Positions 10,288 through 21,910 of a stretch of DNA of 43,350 bases are shown here, one piece after another. The DNA lies in assembly GCF_946407605.1 (NCBI RefSeq), contig NZ_CAMJOS010000030.1, positions 1-43,350 on the forward strand, written 5' to 3'. The stretch is from an uncultured Prevotella sp. (GTDB taxonomy: Bacteria > Bacteroidota > Bacteroidia > Bacteroidales > Bacteroidaceae). The first letter of the stretch is position 1. Each line of letters opens with the position of its first letter. The notes under the pieces were generated by a model that saw only the letters and a list, made by a program, of their open reading frames with translations, had not been told where the DNA came from and did not search any database. A program made the position numbers and the translations under genes.

Positions 10288-10295
10288 TAATTTTG
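10288..10295 (+). promoter_or_regulatory. -7 element of the outer-membrane barrel/lptC cluster
   Basis: TAATTTTG matches TAnnTTTG and lies 22 nt before the ATG at 10318. It is divergent from the Lnb-like promoter, with under 50 bp between the two. Confidence 0.5.
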
Positions 10296-10317
10296 CACCC
10301 TGATAGAAAAATTGAAT

Positions 10318-11625
10318 ATGAACAAACAAATTATATGCACTGCTTTTGCAGTTGTTCTTGCCTTTTCAGGCTATGCTCAGAGTGGCACGAACTCACCTTA
10401 CAGCCAATATGGTATAGGTGTGTTGTCGGACCAGTCGCAAGGATTCAGTCGTGGTATGAATGGCGTGGGTCTTGCCTATCGTAAGGGTAATGCGGTTAAC
10501 ACGCTCAACCCTGCATCGTATTCTTCCATTGACTCGCTGACGATGATCTTCGACGTGGGCCTGTCAGGACAAATTACGAATTTCAAGGAAGGTAACACCA
10601 AAATCAATGCCAAGAATGCTAACTTTGAATATCTGGTGGGTAGTTTCCGCCTGTTGCCAAAGGTTGGCGCAAGTTTTGGCGTTCTTCCGTTGTCGAATAT
10701 TGGATATAGCTATTCCTCGAAAACTTATCTGAGTGATACTTATGGTACCGTTTCAGAGACCTATAGCGGCTCGGGCGGTCTGCATCAGGCTTTTATTGGT
10801 CTGGGCTGGGAGGCTGTCAAGAATCTGTCGGTAGGTGCTAACGTGTCATACGTCTGGGGAACCTACGAACGTTCGGTATCTACCAGTTCGAGCTCCTATG
10901 TTAATACGTTGTCGAAAGACTATACCTGCAATGTCAACAGCTATTATATCAAGCTGGGTGCACAGTGGGCGAAACCCTTGAACGCTACTGATGTGCTGAC
11001 GTTGGGTGCTACTGTGGGGCTGGGACATGATCTTAACTCCAATCCCACCTGTGATATCGTGAATATCAATACCCAGGCAGCTACAAGTGATACCACCAGA
11101 TTTGTGGTTGACAATGGATTGAAGCTGCCTATGAGCTATGGTTTTGGTGCTTCATGGTCGCGTGGCGATAAGTTGTTTGTGGGAGCCGACTTTACTTTGG
11201 AACAGTGGGGTAAACTGGATTTCCCTGACTATTATAAAACGGCCAACGGCGATATGACCTATGCCCTGCGTAGTGGTTTGCTGAAAGACAGATATAAGGT
11301 GAATGTTGGTCTCGATTATGTGCCAAGTCCTTCTGGTCAGCACATGTTGGGACGTGTTCACTATCGTTTCGGAGCAGGCTATGCTACACCTTATTATTAT
11401 ATAAATGGAAAGGAAGGTCCTAAGGAGCTGAGTGTCAGTGCCGGTTTTGGTATTCCTCTGCAGAGGGTGACCTGGAACTCTCGCGGACACATGCGTCCTC
11501 TTCTGAATATCAGTGCTCAGTGGGCACATACATCAGCCAAGGACTTAATTACTGAGAACACATTCCGTATCAACGTTGGATTGACTTTCAACGAGCGTTG
11601 GTTCGCCAAGTGGAAGGTGGAGTAA
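10318..11625 (+). CDS. Outer-membrane beta-barrel protein (FadL-like appearance)
   Basis: I chose the ATG at 10318 over an upstream TTG because it directly begins a clean signal peptide (MNKQIICTAFAVVLAFSGYAQ). The mature part, about 414 residues, is rich in alternating aromatic/glycine beta strands such as YGFGASWSRGDKLFVGADF. It ends in a strand-like FRINVGLTFNERW, as expected of a barrel of 12-14 strands. The N-terminal NSPYSQYGIGVLSDQ stretch resembles conserved Bacteroidetes outer-membrane proteins placed upstream of lptC. The substrate is unknown. It heads the cluster with lptC, an HlyC-type protein and a PpiD-like chaperone, so a role in envelope maintenance is plausible but inferred. 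Confidence 0.75.
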   Translation: MNKQIICTAFAVVLAFSGYAQSGTNSPYSQYGIGVLSDQSQGFSRGMNGVGLAYRKGNAVNTLNPASYSSIDSLTMIFDVGLSGQITNFKEGNTKINAKNANFEYLVGSFRLLPKVGASFGVLPLSNIGYSYSSKTYLSDTYGTVSETYSGSGGLHQAFIGLGWEAVKNLSVGANVSYVWGTYERSVSTSSSSYVNTLSKDYTCNVNSYYIKLGAQWAKPLNATDVLTLGATVGLGHDLNSNPTCDIVNINTQAATSDTTRFVVDNGLKLPMSYGFGASWSRGDKLFVGADFTLEQWGKLDFPDYYKTANGDMTYALRSGLLKDRYKVNVGLDYVPSPSGQHMLGRVHYRFGAGYATPYYYINGKEGPKELSVSAGFGIPLQRVTWNSRGHMRPLLNISAQWAHTSAKDLITENTFRINVGLTFNERWFAKWKVE

Positions 11626-11629
11626 TTTA

Positions 11630-11650
11630 AAGGTAAAAAAGTAAAAAAGT
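11630..11650 (+). repeat. Short purine repeat at the barrel/lptC junction
   Basis: Tandem GTAAAAAA units (about 8 nt) follow the stop codon of the barrel gene and run to the lptC start. AAAGGTAAA here can pair with TTTACCTTT at 11708-11716 inside lptC, which might fold over the start codon. Confidence 0.45.
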
Positions 11651-11651
11651 G

Positions 11652-12266
11652 ATGATGCGCTATAGGTGTAGAAAGGTGGCGGTAAAGGCAAGATGGCTTT
11701 TACCCTTTACCTTTTTTGCCTTCCTGCTACTATTTGCCTGTACAGAAGCTAAGGAGCATACCGCACCTGCCATTAATCCAGAGGATTCTGTTTCGATGAT
11801 GACGTCGTATGGCGTCAATACGTTGATTAGCGACTCGGGCGTTATCAAGTACCGTATCGTTACAGAACAATGGGATGTCAATACCGTGCGACAGCCGTCG
11901 CGATGGGAGTTTATGAAAGGCATCTTCTTCGAGCAATTTGATGAGCAGTTTCATGTGCAAGGCTATATCCAGGCCGATACAGCATGGTACTTTGACCAGC
12001 AACGCCTGTGGAAATTGAGAGGAAGAGTTAATCTGCGCAATATCAATGGATTGATATATACCAGCGAGGAACTGTATTGGGACGGCATCAAGCATGAGTT
12101 CTATTCTAACTGTTACTCGAAGGTGGTGACGCCGGAACGTACCATTGAAGGCACGTATTTTAGAAGCGATGAGAAGATGGACCACTATATGGTGAGTAAC
12201 TCTCAGGGCTCGTTCCTGGCTAACGACATAGACGCTGAACCAGACACCACACAAACTGCACCATGA
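11652..12266 (+). CDS. lptC: LPS export periplasmic protein LptC
   Basis: LptC is the single-pass inner-membrane protein that links the LptB2FG extractor to the LptA bridge. This copy has about 204 residues. It has an N-terminal hydrophobic segment with a lipobox-like LLFAC (Cys about 30) and a beta-jellyroll domain starting near TLISDSGVIKYRI. The repeated Y/W-x strands and the EGTYFRSDEKMDHY end are typical. An ATG at 11655 is an equally good start. The leader (11630-11650) and the codons for the hydrophobic segment (11698-11716) contain complementary AAAGGTAAA/TTTACCTTT sequences. The gene overlaps the next one by 4 nt (ATGA). Confidence 0.85.
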   Translation: MMRYRCRKVAVKARWLLPFTFFAFLLLFACTEAKEHTAPAINPEDSVSMMTSYGVNTLISDSGVIKYRIVTEQWDVNTVRQPSRWEFMKGIFFEQFDEQFHVQGYIQADTAWYFDQQRLWKLRGRVNLRNINGLIYTSEELYWDGIKHEFYSNCYSKVVTPERTIEGTYFRSDEKMDHYMVSNSQGSFLANDIDAEPDTTQTAP

Positions 12267-13543
12267 TGACTACATTGCTCATAGGACTCGCCATCTCCAT
12301 GTTGTTCTCTGCCTTCTTCTCAGGCATGGAAATAGCCTTTGTGTCAAGCAATAGGATGCTGGCTGAGATGTCGCGTGAGAAGAATGGACTGTCACAGCGC
12401 GCCATTGCCTTGTTCTATCGACATCCTAACAACTTCGTTTCTACGATGTTGGTGGGCAATAATATTGCGTTGGTTATCTATGGTATTCTATTTGCGCAGA
12501 TTTTCGATAATTATGTTTTCGATGGACTGATTGACAATGCCGCCACGCGAGTAACACTCGACACGCTGCTGTCAACGCTGGTGGTATTGTTTACTGGCGA
12601 GTTTCTTCCAAAGACCATCTTCAAGAGTAATGCCAACAGCATGTTGACATTCTTTGCCATTCCGGCATTCCTCTGTTATGTGCTGCTGTATCCTATCTCC
12701 CGTTTTGCTGCACTGTTGTCAAAAGGACTGTTGAGACTGGTGGGTGTGAAGATGGATAAGGTGGTGGAAGACAAGGAGTTTACAAAGGTGGACTTGGACT
12801 TTCTGGTGCAGACCAGTATCGATAATGCCAAGAGTGAAGACGATATTGAGGAGGAAGTGCGCATCTTTCAGAACGCTTTAGATTTCTCAGATACCAAGGT
12901 GCGCGACTGTATGGTGCCCCGTACGGAGATTGATGCCGTTGAGGATACCTGCGATATAGAGCAACTGAAACAGAAATTCATAGAGAGTGGACATTCCAAA
13001 ATCGTGGTTTACCATGAGGATATCGACCATATCGTAGGGTATATTCATTCGTCGGAGATGTTCCGTAATCCCAAAGACTGGACGAAGCATCTGCAGACCA
13101 TGACGTTTGTGCCCGAGACGATGGCTGCCAGCAAGATGATGCAGACCTTCCTGTCGCAGAAAAAGTCGCTGGGAGTGGTTGTCGATGAGTTTGGCGGCAC
13201 CAGCGGATTGATTGCTCTGGAGGATATCGTGGAAGAGATATTCGGCGATATCGAAGATGAACATGATTCCACGAATTATGTGGCAAAGCGTCTCGACAGC
13301 GGCGAATACCTGTTGTCGGCTCGTCTGGAGATAGAGAAAGTCAACGAACTGTTTGATTTAGAGTTGCCTGAAAGCGATGAATACATGACTATCGGTGGAC
13401 TCATACTCCACGAATATCAGAGTTTCCCAAAACTCAACGAGGTCGTGAAAATAGGGAATTGGGAGTTTAAAATACTCAAGAATACAGCAACGAAAATCGA
13501 ATTGGTAAGACTAAAAGTCAATGAAAATACCAATTTTTCGTAA
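12263..13543 (+). CDS. HlyC/CorC family membrane protein with CBS domains
   Basis: This 426-residue protein follows the CNNM/CorC plan. A DUF21 membrane domain covers about residues 1-180, with 3-4 helices and the motif NFVSTMLVGNNIALV. A tandem CBS pair begins near VRDCMVPRTEIDAV (about 214) and ends near VDEFGGTSGLIALEDIVEEIFGDI. A C-terminal CorC_HlyC domain covers about 345-420. Relatives handle Mg2+ or other divalent-cation efflux; the gliding protein GldE of flavobacteria also belongs here. In this non-gliding context, metal homeostasis is more likely. It is translationally coupled to lptC (ATGA overlap) and followed by the ppiD-like gene with its own promoter. Confidence 0.9.
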   Translation: MMTTLLIGLAISMLFSAFFSGMEIAFVSSNRMLAEMSREKNGLSQRAIALFYRHPNNFVSTMLVGNNIALVIYGILFAQIFDNYVFDGLIDNAATRVTLDTLLSTLVVLFTGEFLPKTIFKSNANSMLTFFAIPAFLCYVLLYPISRFAALLSKGLLRLVGVKMDKVVEDKEFTKVDLDFLVQTSIDNAKSEDDIEEEVRIFQNALDFSDTKVRDCMVPRTEIDAVEDTCDIEQLKQKFIESGHSKIVVYHEDIDHIVGYIHSSEMFRNPKDWTKHLQTMTFVPETMAASKMMQTFLSQKKSLGVVVDEFGGTSGLIALEDIVEEIFGDIEDEHDSTNYVAKRLDSGEYLLSARLEIEKVNELFDLELPESDEYMTIGGLILHEYQSFPKLNEVVKIGNWEFKILKNTATKIELVRLKVNENTNFS

Positions 13544-13572
13544 AAATTTGCCGTTAATTCAATAATTCTTTG

Positions 13573-13580
13573 TAACTTTG
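13573..13580 (+). promoter_or_regulatory. -7 element of the PpiD-like gene
   Basis: TAACTTTG lies about 54 nt before the ATG at 13635. TTTG at 13547-13550 is 22 nt upstream, close to the expected -33 spacing. Confidence 0.55.
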
Positions 13581-13634
13581 CGGGCTGTAATTTAGAATAA
13601 TCAAAAAACAAGAACATAAAAAACAAAAATTAAA

Positions 13635-15788
13635 ATGGCAGCAATTGGAAAAATCAGAAGCTGGGGACCAGGCCTTGTCGCAATATTGGGCTTGGGTCTC
13701 GTAGGCTTTATTGCACAAGATGGCTTTAGCACTTGTAAGGGTCATGCCCAGATGGATAGCAATACCGCAGGTATGATCGACGGAGAGAAAGTTGACTATC
13801 AGGATTATCAGACACTTGTTGGTGAATATCAGGAGTTCCTGAAACTGCAGGGTCGTGATAACCTCAACGAAGAGCAGGTAAATAGTCTGCGTGACTATAT
13901 CTGGGACGAGTATGTCAACAATGCTATCTACGAGAAAGAAGCTAAGGCTCTCGGTATTACCGTTACTGAAGAGGAAATTGTCAACGTGCTGAAGGATGGT
14001 ACTCATCCCGCTATCAGCCAGACTCCTCTGCTCTCAGACTTCGTGAACCCTCAGACTGGTGTCTTCGATGCTAGTCAGGTGGCTGCGTCTCGTGAGTATC
14101 TGAAGCAGCAGGCTCAGACCAACGCACAGGCTGCTGAGCAGCTGGCTCTCTTCGAGCGCTGCTGGCCCCGTGCTGAGAAGATGCTGGCAAAGAAACTGCT
14201 GGAGGTGAAGTATCAGACTCTGCTCGCAGGATGTATGCTGTCGAACAGCGTTTCTGCAAAAGCCGCTTTCGACAATCAGAATGTTGAGAGCCAGGCTGTC
14301 GTTGCTTCTCTGGCATATAGCAGCATTAACGACAATGACATCGAGGTGAGCGATGCTGACCTGAAGGCCAAGTACGAGGAGCTGAAAGAGCGCTTCAAGA
14401 CTAAGGAAGAGACTCGCGACGTGAAGTATGTAGTTGCTCAGGTTACTCCTTCTAAGCAGGACCGTGATAATCTGATGGCTATCATGTCTGAGGCTTCTAA
14501 GAACCTGAAGGGCGACAGCATCTCTGCCAGCGAGGTTATCCGTGTGTCTCAGTCGCAGGTTTCTTATCTGGGTCTTCCTGTTTCTCGCGATGCTCTTCCC
14601 ACCGACTTGGCTGACAGCATCACAAAGATGGCTGTAGGTCAGGTGACCGATCCTTTCCAGAGCCGCGATAACACCCTCAATGTGGTGAAGCTTATTTCTA
14701 AGGATAATGTGGCAGACTCTATCGAGTATCGCCTGATTTCACTCATCGGCATGCAGCCTGCAGCTGCTGCAGCTACTGCTGACAGCATCATGCAGTCGTT
14801 GAAGAGTGGTCTGCCTTTCGACTCTATTGCTAAGAAGTACAACCAGCGTGGTGAGAAGACTTGGATTTCTTCTAAGTCTTACGAAGGTGCCAATATGATG
14901 GCTGCCGACGATAAGGAAGTTTATCGTGCTCTGCTCAACCAGCCTGTTGGTGAGGTGAAGAACCTCACGCTGACTCAGGGTAATATGATTGTCGAGGTTA
15001 CTGGCCGTAAGGGTAGCGTTGAGAAGTATGATGTGGCTATCGTGAAGCGTGTCATCGATTTCTCTAACGAGACTTATAACGATGCTTACAACAAGTTCAG
15101 CCAGTTTGTTAGCGAGAGCCGGGATATCGAAGGCCTGCAGGCTAAGTGCGCTGAATTTGGCTATATGGTACTCGACACCAAGGTGGCAAACACCAGTCAT
15201 ACCATCGCCAACATCCGTTCTTCTCACGATGCTCTGAAATGGCTGTTCACCGATGCTGAGGAGGGACATATCTCTAAGGTTTACGACCGCTGTGGCGATA
15301 ACGACCGTCTGCTGGTAGTTGGTCTTAGCAAGATTAATCCTAAGGGCTATGCCTCACAGGAGTCTGTGTCAGAGACCTTGAAGCAGGAGGTGATTCGCGA
15401 TAAGAAGTTCGCTAAGCTTGCTGAGCAGCTTGCTGGCGTGAAGAGCATTGCCGAGGCTCAGGCTAAGGGCGCTCGTGTCGACAGCGTTTCTCACATCACT
15501 TTCCGTACTCCTACCTACGTGCCTTCAATCGCTATGCCTGAGGTTGCTTTGAGCGGTGCTGTTGCTGGTGCCGACAAGGGTGCTTTCAGCAAGGGCATTG
15601 TTAAGGGTAATGCTGGTGCTTATGTGTTCCAGGTGCTCGATCGTAGCTTGCGCGAAGGCGTGAAGTTCGATGCAAAGGCTTCAGAGGCTACACTCCGTCA
15701 GCAGTCAATCCAGCAGACCGTTGGCATGGCTATGCAGGAACTGCGCGACAAGATGGAAATCAAGGATAACCGTTATATCTTCTTCTAA
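13635..15788 (+). CDS. PpiD/SurA-type peptidyl-prolyl isomerase and chaperone
   Basis: This 717-residue periplasmic folding factor is anchored by one N-terminal helix (about 12-28). A SurA_N-like chaperone region follows (about 45-240) with the typical NNAIYEKEAKALGITVTEEE motif. One or more parvulin-like domains follow (about 240-480), including YLGLPVSRDALPTDL and AVGQVTDPF. The C-terminal half is a PpiD-like scaffold. It would assist proteins leaving SecYEG and outer-membrane protein maturation, in keeping with the barrel gene and lptC upstream. Whether the parvulin domains are active cannot be judged by eye. A strong hairpin terminator follows (15811-15845). Confidence 0.88.
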   Translation: MAAIGKIRSWGPGLVAILGLGLVGFIAQDGFSTCKGHAQMDSNTAGMIDGEKVDYQDYQTLVGEYQEFLKLQGRDNLNEEQVNSLRDYIWDEYVNNAIYEKEAKALGITVTEEEIVNVLKDGTHPAISQTPLLSDFVNPQTGVFDASQVAASREYLKQQAQTNAQAAEQLALFERCWPRAEKMLAKKLLEVKYQTLLAGCMLSNSVSAKAAFDNQNVESQAVVASLAYSSINDNDIEVSDADLKAKYEELKERFKTKEETRDVKYVVAQVTPSKQDRDNLMAIMSEASKNLKGDSISASEVIRVSQSQVSYLGLPVSRDALPTDLADSITKMAVGQVTDPFQSRDNTLNVVKLISKDNVADSIEYRLISLIGMQPAAAAATADSIMQSLKSGLPFDSIAKKYNQRGEKTWISSKSYEGANMMAADDKEVYRALLNQPVGEVKNLTLTQGNMIVEVTGRKGSVEKYDVAIVKRVIDFSNETYNDAYNKFSQFVSESRDIEGLQAKCAEFGYMVLDTKVANTSHTIANIRSSHDALKWLFTDAEEGHISKVYDRCGDNDRLLVVGLSKINPKGYASQESVSETLKQEVIRDKKFAKLAEQLAGVKSIAEAQAKGARVDSVSHITFRTPTYVPSIAMPEVALSGAVAGADKGAFSKGIVKGNAGAYVFQVLDRSLREGVKFDAKASEATLRQQSIQQTVGMAMQELRDKMEIKDNRYIFF

Positions 15789-15810
15789 TCGGGAAGATTG
15801 ACTATACACT

Positions 15811-15845
15811 AAAAACGGATGTGTCTTAAAGATACATCCGTTTTT
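15811..15845. terminator. Bidirectional terminator between the PpiD-like gene and the HExxH gene
   Basis: A 15-bp stem with one G-T pair (15811-15825 with 15831-15845) encloses a 5-nt loop and is flanked by A and T runs. The stop codon of the convergent minus-strand gene (15826-15828) lies in the loop, so one hairpin serves both genes. Confidence 0.85.
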
Positions 15846-16296
15846 GTTTTGCTATTTCGAGTCTTTCTGAGGGCTTCATGCGGGCATACTGTCGCCATTC
15901 TGTGGCTTCGTTGTTGTCCAGGTAATGCAGGTCGTCCTGATGGTCGTAAGCCTCCATCTCGAAAGGGTTCAGCCAGTAGATGGCGTTTTTGGTCTTCCTG
16001 TTTTGTGGCAGTAGCTTGATGCTGTACCAGATATAAAGCAGATAGAACAGCAGCCAAGAGTCGTGGGTGGACTGTGCTTGGCGCAGGTGAATCATCTCGT
16101 GGTTTCTCAGCGTACTCTTTTTGTTTTCAAATTCTTTGGCATCCTCTTTGGTCGAGGCGATAACGGTGCCGAAGAATGTAAGTGCCGCATAGCCCTTGCG
16201 CAACCAGAAACTGTTGCGAACCACTGGCATGTTCTCAGTGCGGCTAGGCCTGCGTGAATGCCAGAAAATGGAGAGTATGCAGAATGGATTGTCCAT
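15826..16296 (-). CDS. HExxH-motif protein, putative small zinc metalloprotease
   Basis: I chose the ATG at 16296 (MDNPFCILSIFW) because a strong promoter ends 11 nt upstream (16308-16339), excluding the longer upstream frame. The 156-residue protein has RNHEMIHLRQAQ (His-Glu-x-x-His, about 70-81). A hydrophobic stretch LLFYLLYIWYSIKLL follows, then NPFEMEAYDHQDDLHYL, whose Glu could be a third zinc ligand. That arrangement is seen in minimal Bacteroidetes zincin-like proteins of unknown role. Activity and substrate are unknown. It is convergent with the PpiD-like gene and divergent from ligA. Confidence 0.65.
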   Translation of the reverse strand: MDNPFCILSIFWHSRRPSRTENMPVVRNSFWLRKGYAALTFFGTVIASTKEDAKEFENKKSTLRNHEMIHLRQAQSTHDSWLLFYLLYIWYSIKLLPQNRKTKNAIYWLNPFEMEAYDHQDDLHYLDNNEATEWRQYARMKPSERLEIAKQKRMYL

Positions 16297-16307
16297 AATT
16301 CTGGCTG

Positions 16308-19081
<2,774 letters not shown>

Positions 19082-19150
19082 TGGTTGAAAGTTTAACACC
19101 GATTAACTCATAAAGCGGTGCTTAGATTTTCTTTTTTCCAAAATAATTCG

Positions 19151-19158
19151 TACCTTTG
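19151..19158 (+). promoter_or_regulatory. -7 element of valS
   Basis: TACCTTTG lies 33 nt before the valS ATG. No TTTG is visible at the expected -33 spacing. Confidence 0.5.
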
Positions 19159-19191
19159 CAGGCTGTAAAGAGAAAGCATTATTAAATAGGT

Positions 19192-21900
19192 ATGGAAATT
19201 GCAAGTAAGTACGACCCAAAAGAGGTCGAAAGTAAATGGTATCAGTATTGGTTGGACAACAAATTGTTCAGTTCTAAGCCCGATGGCCGCGAACCCTACA
19301 CAATTGTTATTCCACCGCCCAATGTGACGGGCGTGCTCCACATGGGACACATGCTGAACAATACAATTCAGGATATTTTAGTTCGTCGTGCCCGCATGGA
19401 AGGCAAGAATGCCTGCTGGGTACCTGGTACTGACCATGCATCTATCGCCACTGAGGCCAAGGTCGTGAAGAAACTGGCTGAGCAGGGCATTAAGAAGCGT
19501 GACCTGACGCGTGAGCAGTTCCTGGAGCACGCTTGGGACTGGACCCACGAGCATGGTGGCATTATCCTGAAGCAGTTGCGCCGCTTAGGTGCTTCTTGCG
19601 ACTGGGACCGCACCGCTTTCACTATGGATGAGAAACGCTCTGAGAGCGTCATCAAGGTTTTCGTTGACCTCTATAATAAAGGACTCATTTATCGCGGTCT
19701 CCGCATGGTGAACTGGGATCCTAAGGCTCTGACCGCCCTCTCTACAGAGGAGGTGATTTACAAAGAGGAGCAGAGTCATTTGTTCCACTTGAAATACTAT
19801 GTGGATGGTCTGACTTCACTTGACAACGAGGAGTCTCTGAAGGCCGAGGGCAACGTTATTCACAAGGATTCAAAAGGTTACTATGCAGTAGTTGCTACCA
19901 CCCGTCCTGAGACTATCATGGGTGATACCGCTATGTGTATCAACCCCAAAGACCCCAAGAACCAGTGGCTGAAGGGTCGCAAGGTGATTGTGCCCCTGGT
20001 GAATCGCATTATTCCTGTGATTGAGGACCGCTATGTGGATATCGAGTTTGGTACTGGTTGCTTGAAGGTTACTCCTGCCCACGATACCAATGACTATATG
20101 CTGGGTAAGACCCACAACCTCGAGACCATCGATATCTTCAATCCTGATGGTACTATCAGCGAGCAGTCGCCCATCTACGTCGGTATGGACCGTATGGACT
20201 GCCGTAAGCAGATTGCCAAGGACCTGCAGGATGCTGGCCTGATGGAGAAAATTGAGGATTACGTCAATAAAGTTGGATACTCAGAGCGTAACCCCGACAC
20301 CGCTATCGAACCCCGTCTCTCGCTGCAATGGTTCCTCAAAATGCAGCACTTTGCCGACATCGCCCTGCCCCCAGTGATGAACGACGAGTTGAAGTTCTAT
20401 CCTGCTAAGTATAAGAATACCTATAAGAACTGGCTTGAGAATATTCAGGATTGGTGTATCAGTCGTCAGCTGTGGTGGGGACATCGCATTCCTGCCTATT
20501 ACTACAACGATAACGATGATTACGTTGTAGCTGAGACAGCAGAAAAAGCTCTTGAACTGGCTCGCGAGAAGAGTGGCAATGCCAACCTGCAGGCTTCTGA
20601 TCTTCGTCAGGATGAGGATGCCCTTGATACTTGGTTCAGTTCTTGGCTATGGCCTGTGTCGCTGTTCGATGGCATCAACAATCCTGGCAACGAGGAGATT
20701 AAGTATTACTATCCCACCAGCGACTTGGTGACAGGTCCTGATATCATTTTCTTCTGGGTGGCCCGCATGATTATGGCTGGTGAGGAATATATGGGCGATA
20801 TGCCTTTCAGAAACGTTTACTTCACAGGTATCGTTCGTGATAAGTTGGGTCGTAAGATGTCAAAATCATTGGGTAACTCTCCTGACCCTATTGACCTCAT
20901 CGAGAAGTTTGGTGCCGACGGCGTGCGTATGGGTATGATGCTCAGCGCTCCTGCAGGTAATGATATCCTCTTTGACGAGGCACTCTGCGAGCAAGGACGT
21001 AACTTCAACAATAAGATTTGGAATGCCTTCCGTCTGGTGAAGGGTTGGCAGGTTGCTGAAGAAGAGATGCCCGTGACTAATAAGTTTGCTGTTGCCTGGA
21101 TGGCAGCCCGCATCAAGCAGGCTAACGAGGAACTGAAGGATCACTTCTCGAAGTATCGTATCAACGACGCTTTGATGACGGTTTATAAACTGTTCTGGGA
21201 CGAGTTCTCACAGTGGTATCTCGAGATGATTAAGCCTGCTTATCAGGATGGTAAGCAGCAGCCCATTGACATACAGACCTATAAGGATACGCTTTACTTC
21301 TTTGAGTTGCTGTTGAAGATGCTGCATCCCTTCATGCCGTTTATTACTGAGGAGTTGTGGCAGGCTCTCTACGAGCGCAAGGCTGGTGAGAGTATCATGC
21401 GCGACAGCTTGGATCTTGATTCACCCATTGAAGATGAGTTGAAACTGATTAACGACATCGAGAAGGTGAAGCTGGTAGTCTCAGGTGTGCGCACCGTTCG
21501 CAGTCAGAAAAACATTGCTCCCAAGGAGCAACTCACGCTGCAGGCTGTTGGCCAAAACAAGTTCGAGGCTTATAACGCTGTCATCATGAAAATGGGTAAC
21601 CTCAGTGCCATTGAAGTTGTTGAGGCTAAAGATTCTACGGCTTCAGCCTTTATGGTGGGTACTGATGAGTTTGCCGTACCCCTTGGCGATCTGATTGACG
21701 TTGCTGCCGAGATTGAGAAGATGGAGGCTCAACTGAAGCATCTCGAAGGTTTCAAGGCTGGTGTGGAGAAGAAACTCTCCAACGAGCGTTTCGTCCAGAA
21801 TGCCCCAGAGGCTGTTGTTGCCTTGGAGCGTAAGAAGCTGGCCGACTCTGAAGAGAAGATTGCATCTTTGAAGGAATCGATTGCCGCCCTTAAAAAGTAA
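19192..21900 (+). CDS. valS: Valyl-tRNA synthetase
   Basis: Class Ia synthetase that charges tRNA(Val) and edits mischarged Thr. Its 902 residues are within the usual bacterial range. The HIGH-type motif HMGH (about 46) follows PPPNVTGVL. The editing CP1 domain includes [13 protein letters not shown] (about 235-247). The KMSKS loop is at about 554. The anticodon-binding domain occupies about 620-780, and the C-terminal coiled coil (about 838-902) has heptad-rich Lys/Glu/Leu sequence. A YidE-type transporter starts 10 nt downstream and probably shares the transcript. Confidence 0.97.
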   Translation: MEIASKYDPKEVESKWYQYWLDNKLFSSKPDGREPYTIVIPPPNVTGVLHMGHMLNNTIQDILVRRARMEGKNACWVPGTDHASIATEAKVVKKLAEQGIKKRDLTREQFLEHAWDWTHEHGGIILKQLRRLGASCDWDRTAFTMDEKRSESVIKVFVDLYNKGLIYRGLRMVNWDPKALTALSTEEVIYKEEQSHLFHLKYYVDGLTSLDNEESLKAEGNVIHKDSKGYYAVVATTRPETIMGDTAMCINPKDPKNQWLKGRKVIVPLVNRIIPVIEDRYVDIEFGTGCLKVTPAHDTNDYMLGKTHNLETIDIFNPDGTISEQSPIYVGMDRMDCRKQIAKDLQDAGLMEKIEDYVNKVGYSERNPDTAIEPRLSLQWFLKMQHFADIALPPVMNDELKFYPAKYKNTYKNWLENIQDWCISRQLWWGHRIPAYYYNDNDDYVVAETAEKALELAREKSGNANLQASDLRQDEDALDTWFSSWLWPVSLFDGINNPGNEEIKYYYPTSDLVTGPDIIFFWVARMIMAGEEYMGDMPFRNVYFTGIVRDKLGRKMSKSLGNSPDPIDLIEKFGADGVRMGMMLSAPAGNDILFDEALCEQGRNFNNKIWNAFRLVKGWQVAEEEMPVTNKFAVAWMAARIKQANEELKDHFSKYRINDALMTVYKLFWDEFSQWYLEMIKPAYQDGKQQPIDIQTYKDTLYFFELLLKMLHPFMPFITEELWQALYERKAGESIMRDSLDLDSPIEDELKLINDIEKVKLVVSGVRTVRSQKNIAPKEQLTLQAVGQNKFEAYNAVIMKMGNLSAIEVVEAKDSTASAFMVGTDEFAVPLGDLIDVAAEIEKMEAQLKHLEGFKAGVEKKLSNERFVQNAPEAVVALERKKLADSEEKIASLKESIAALKK

Positions 21901-21910
21901 AGAGTGAAGT

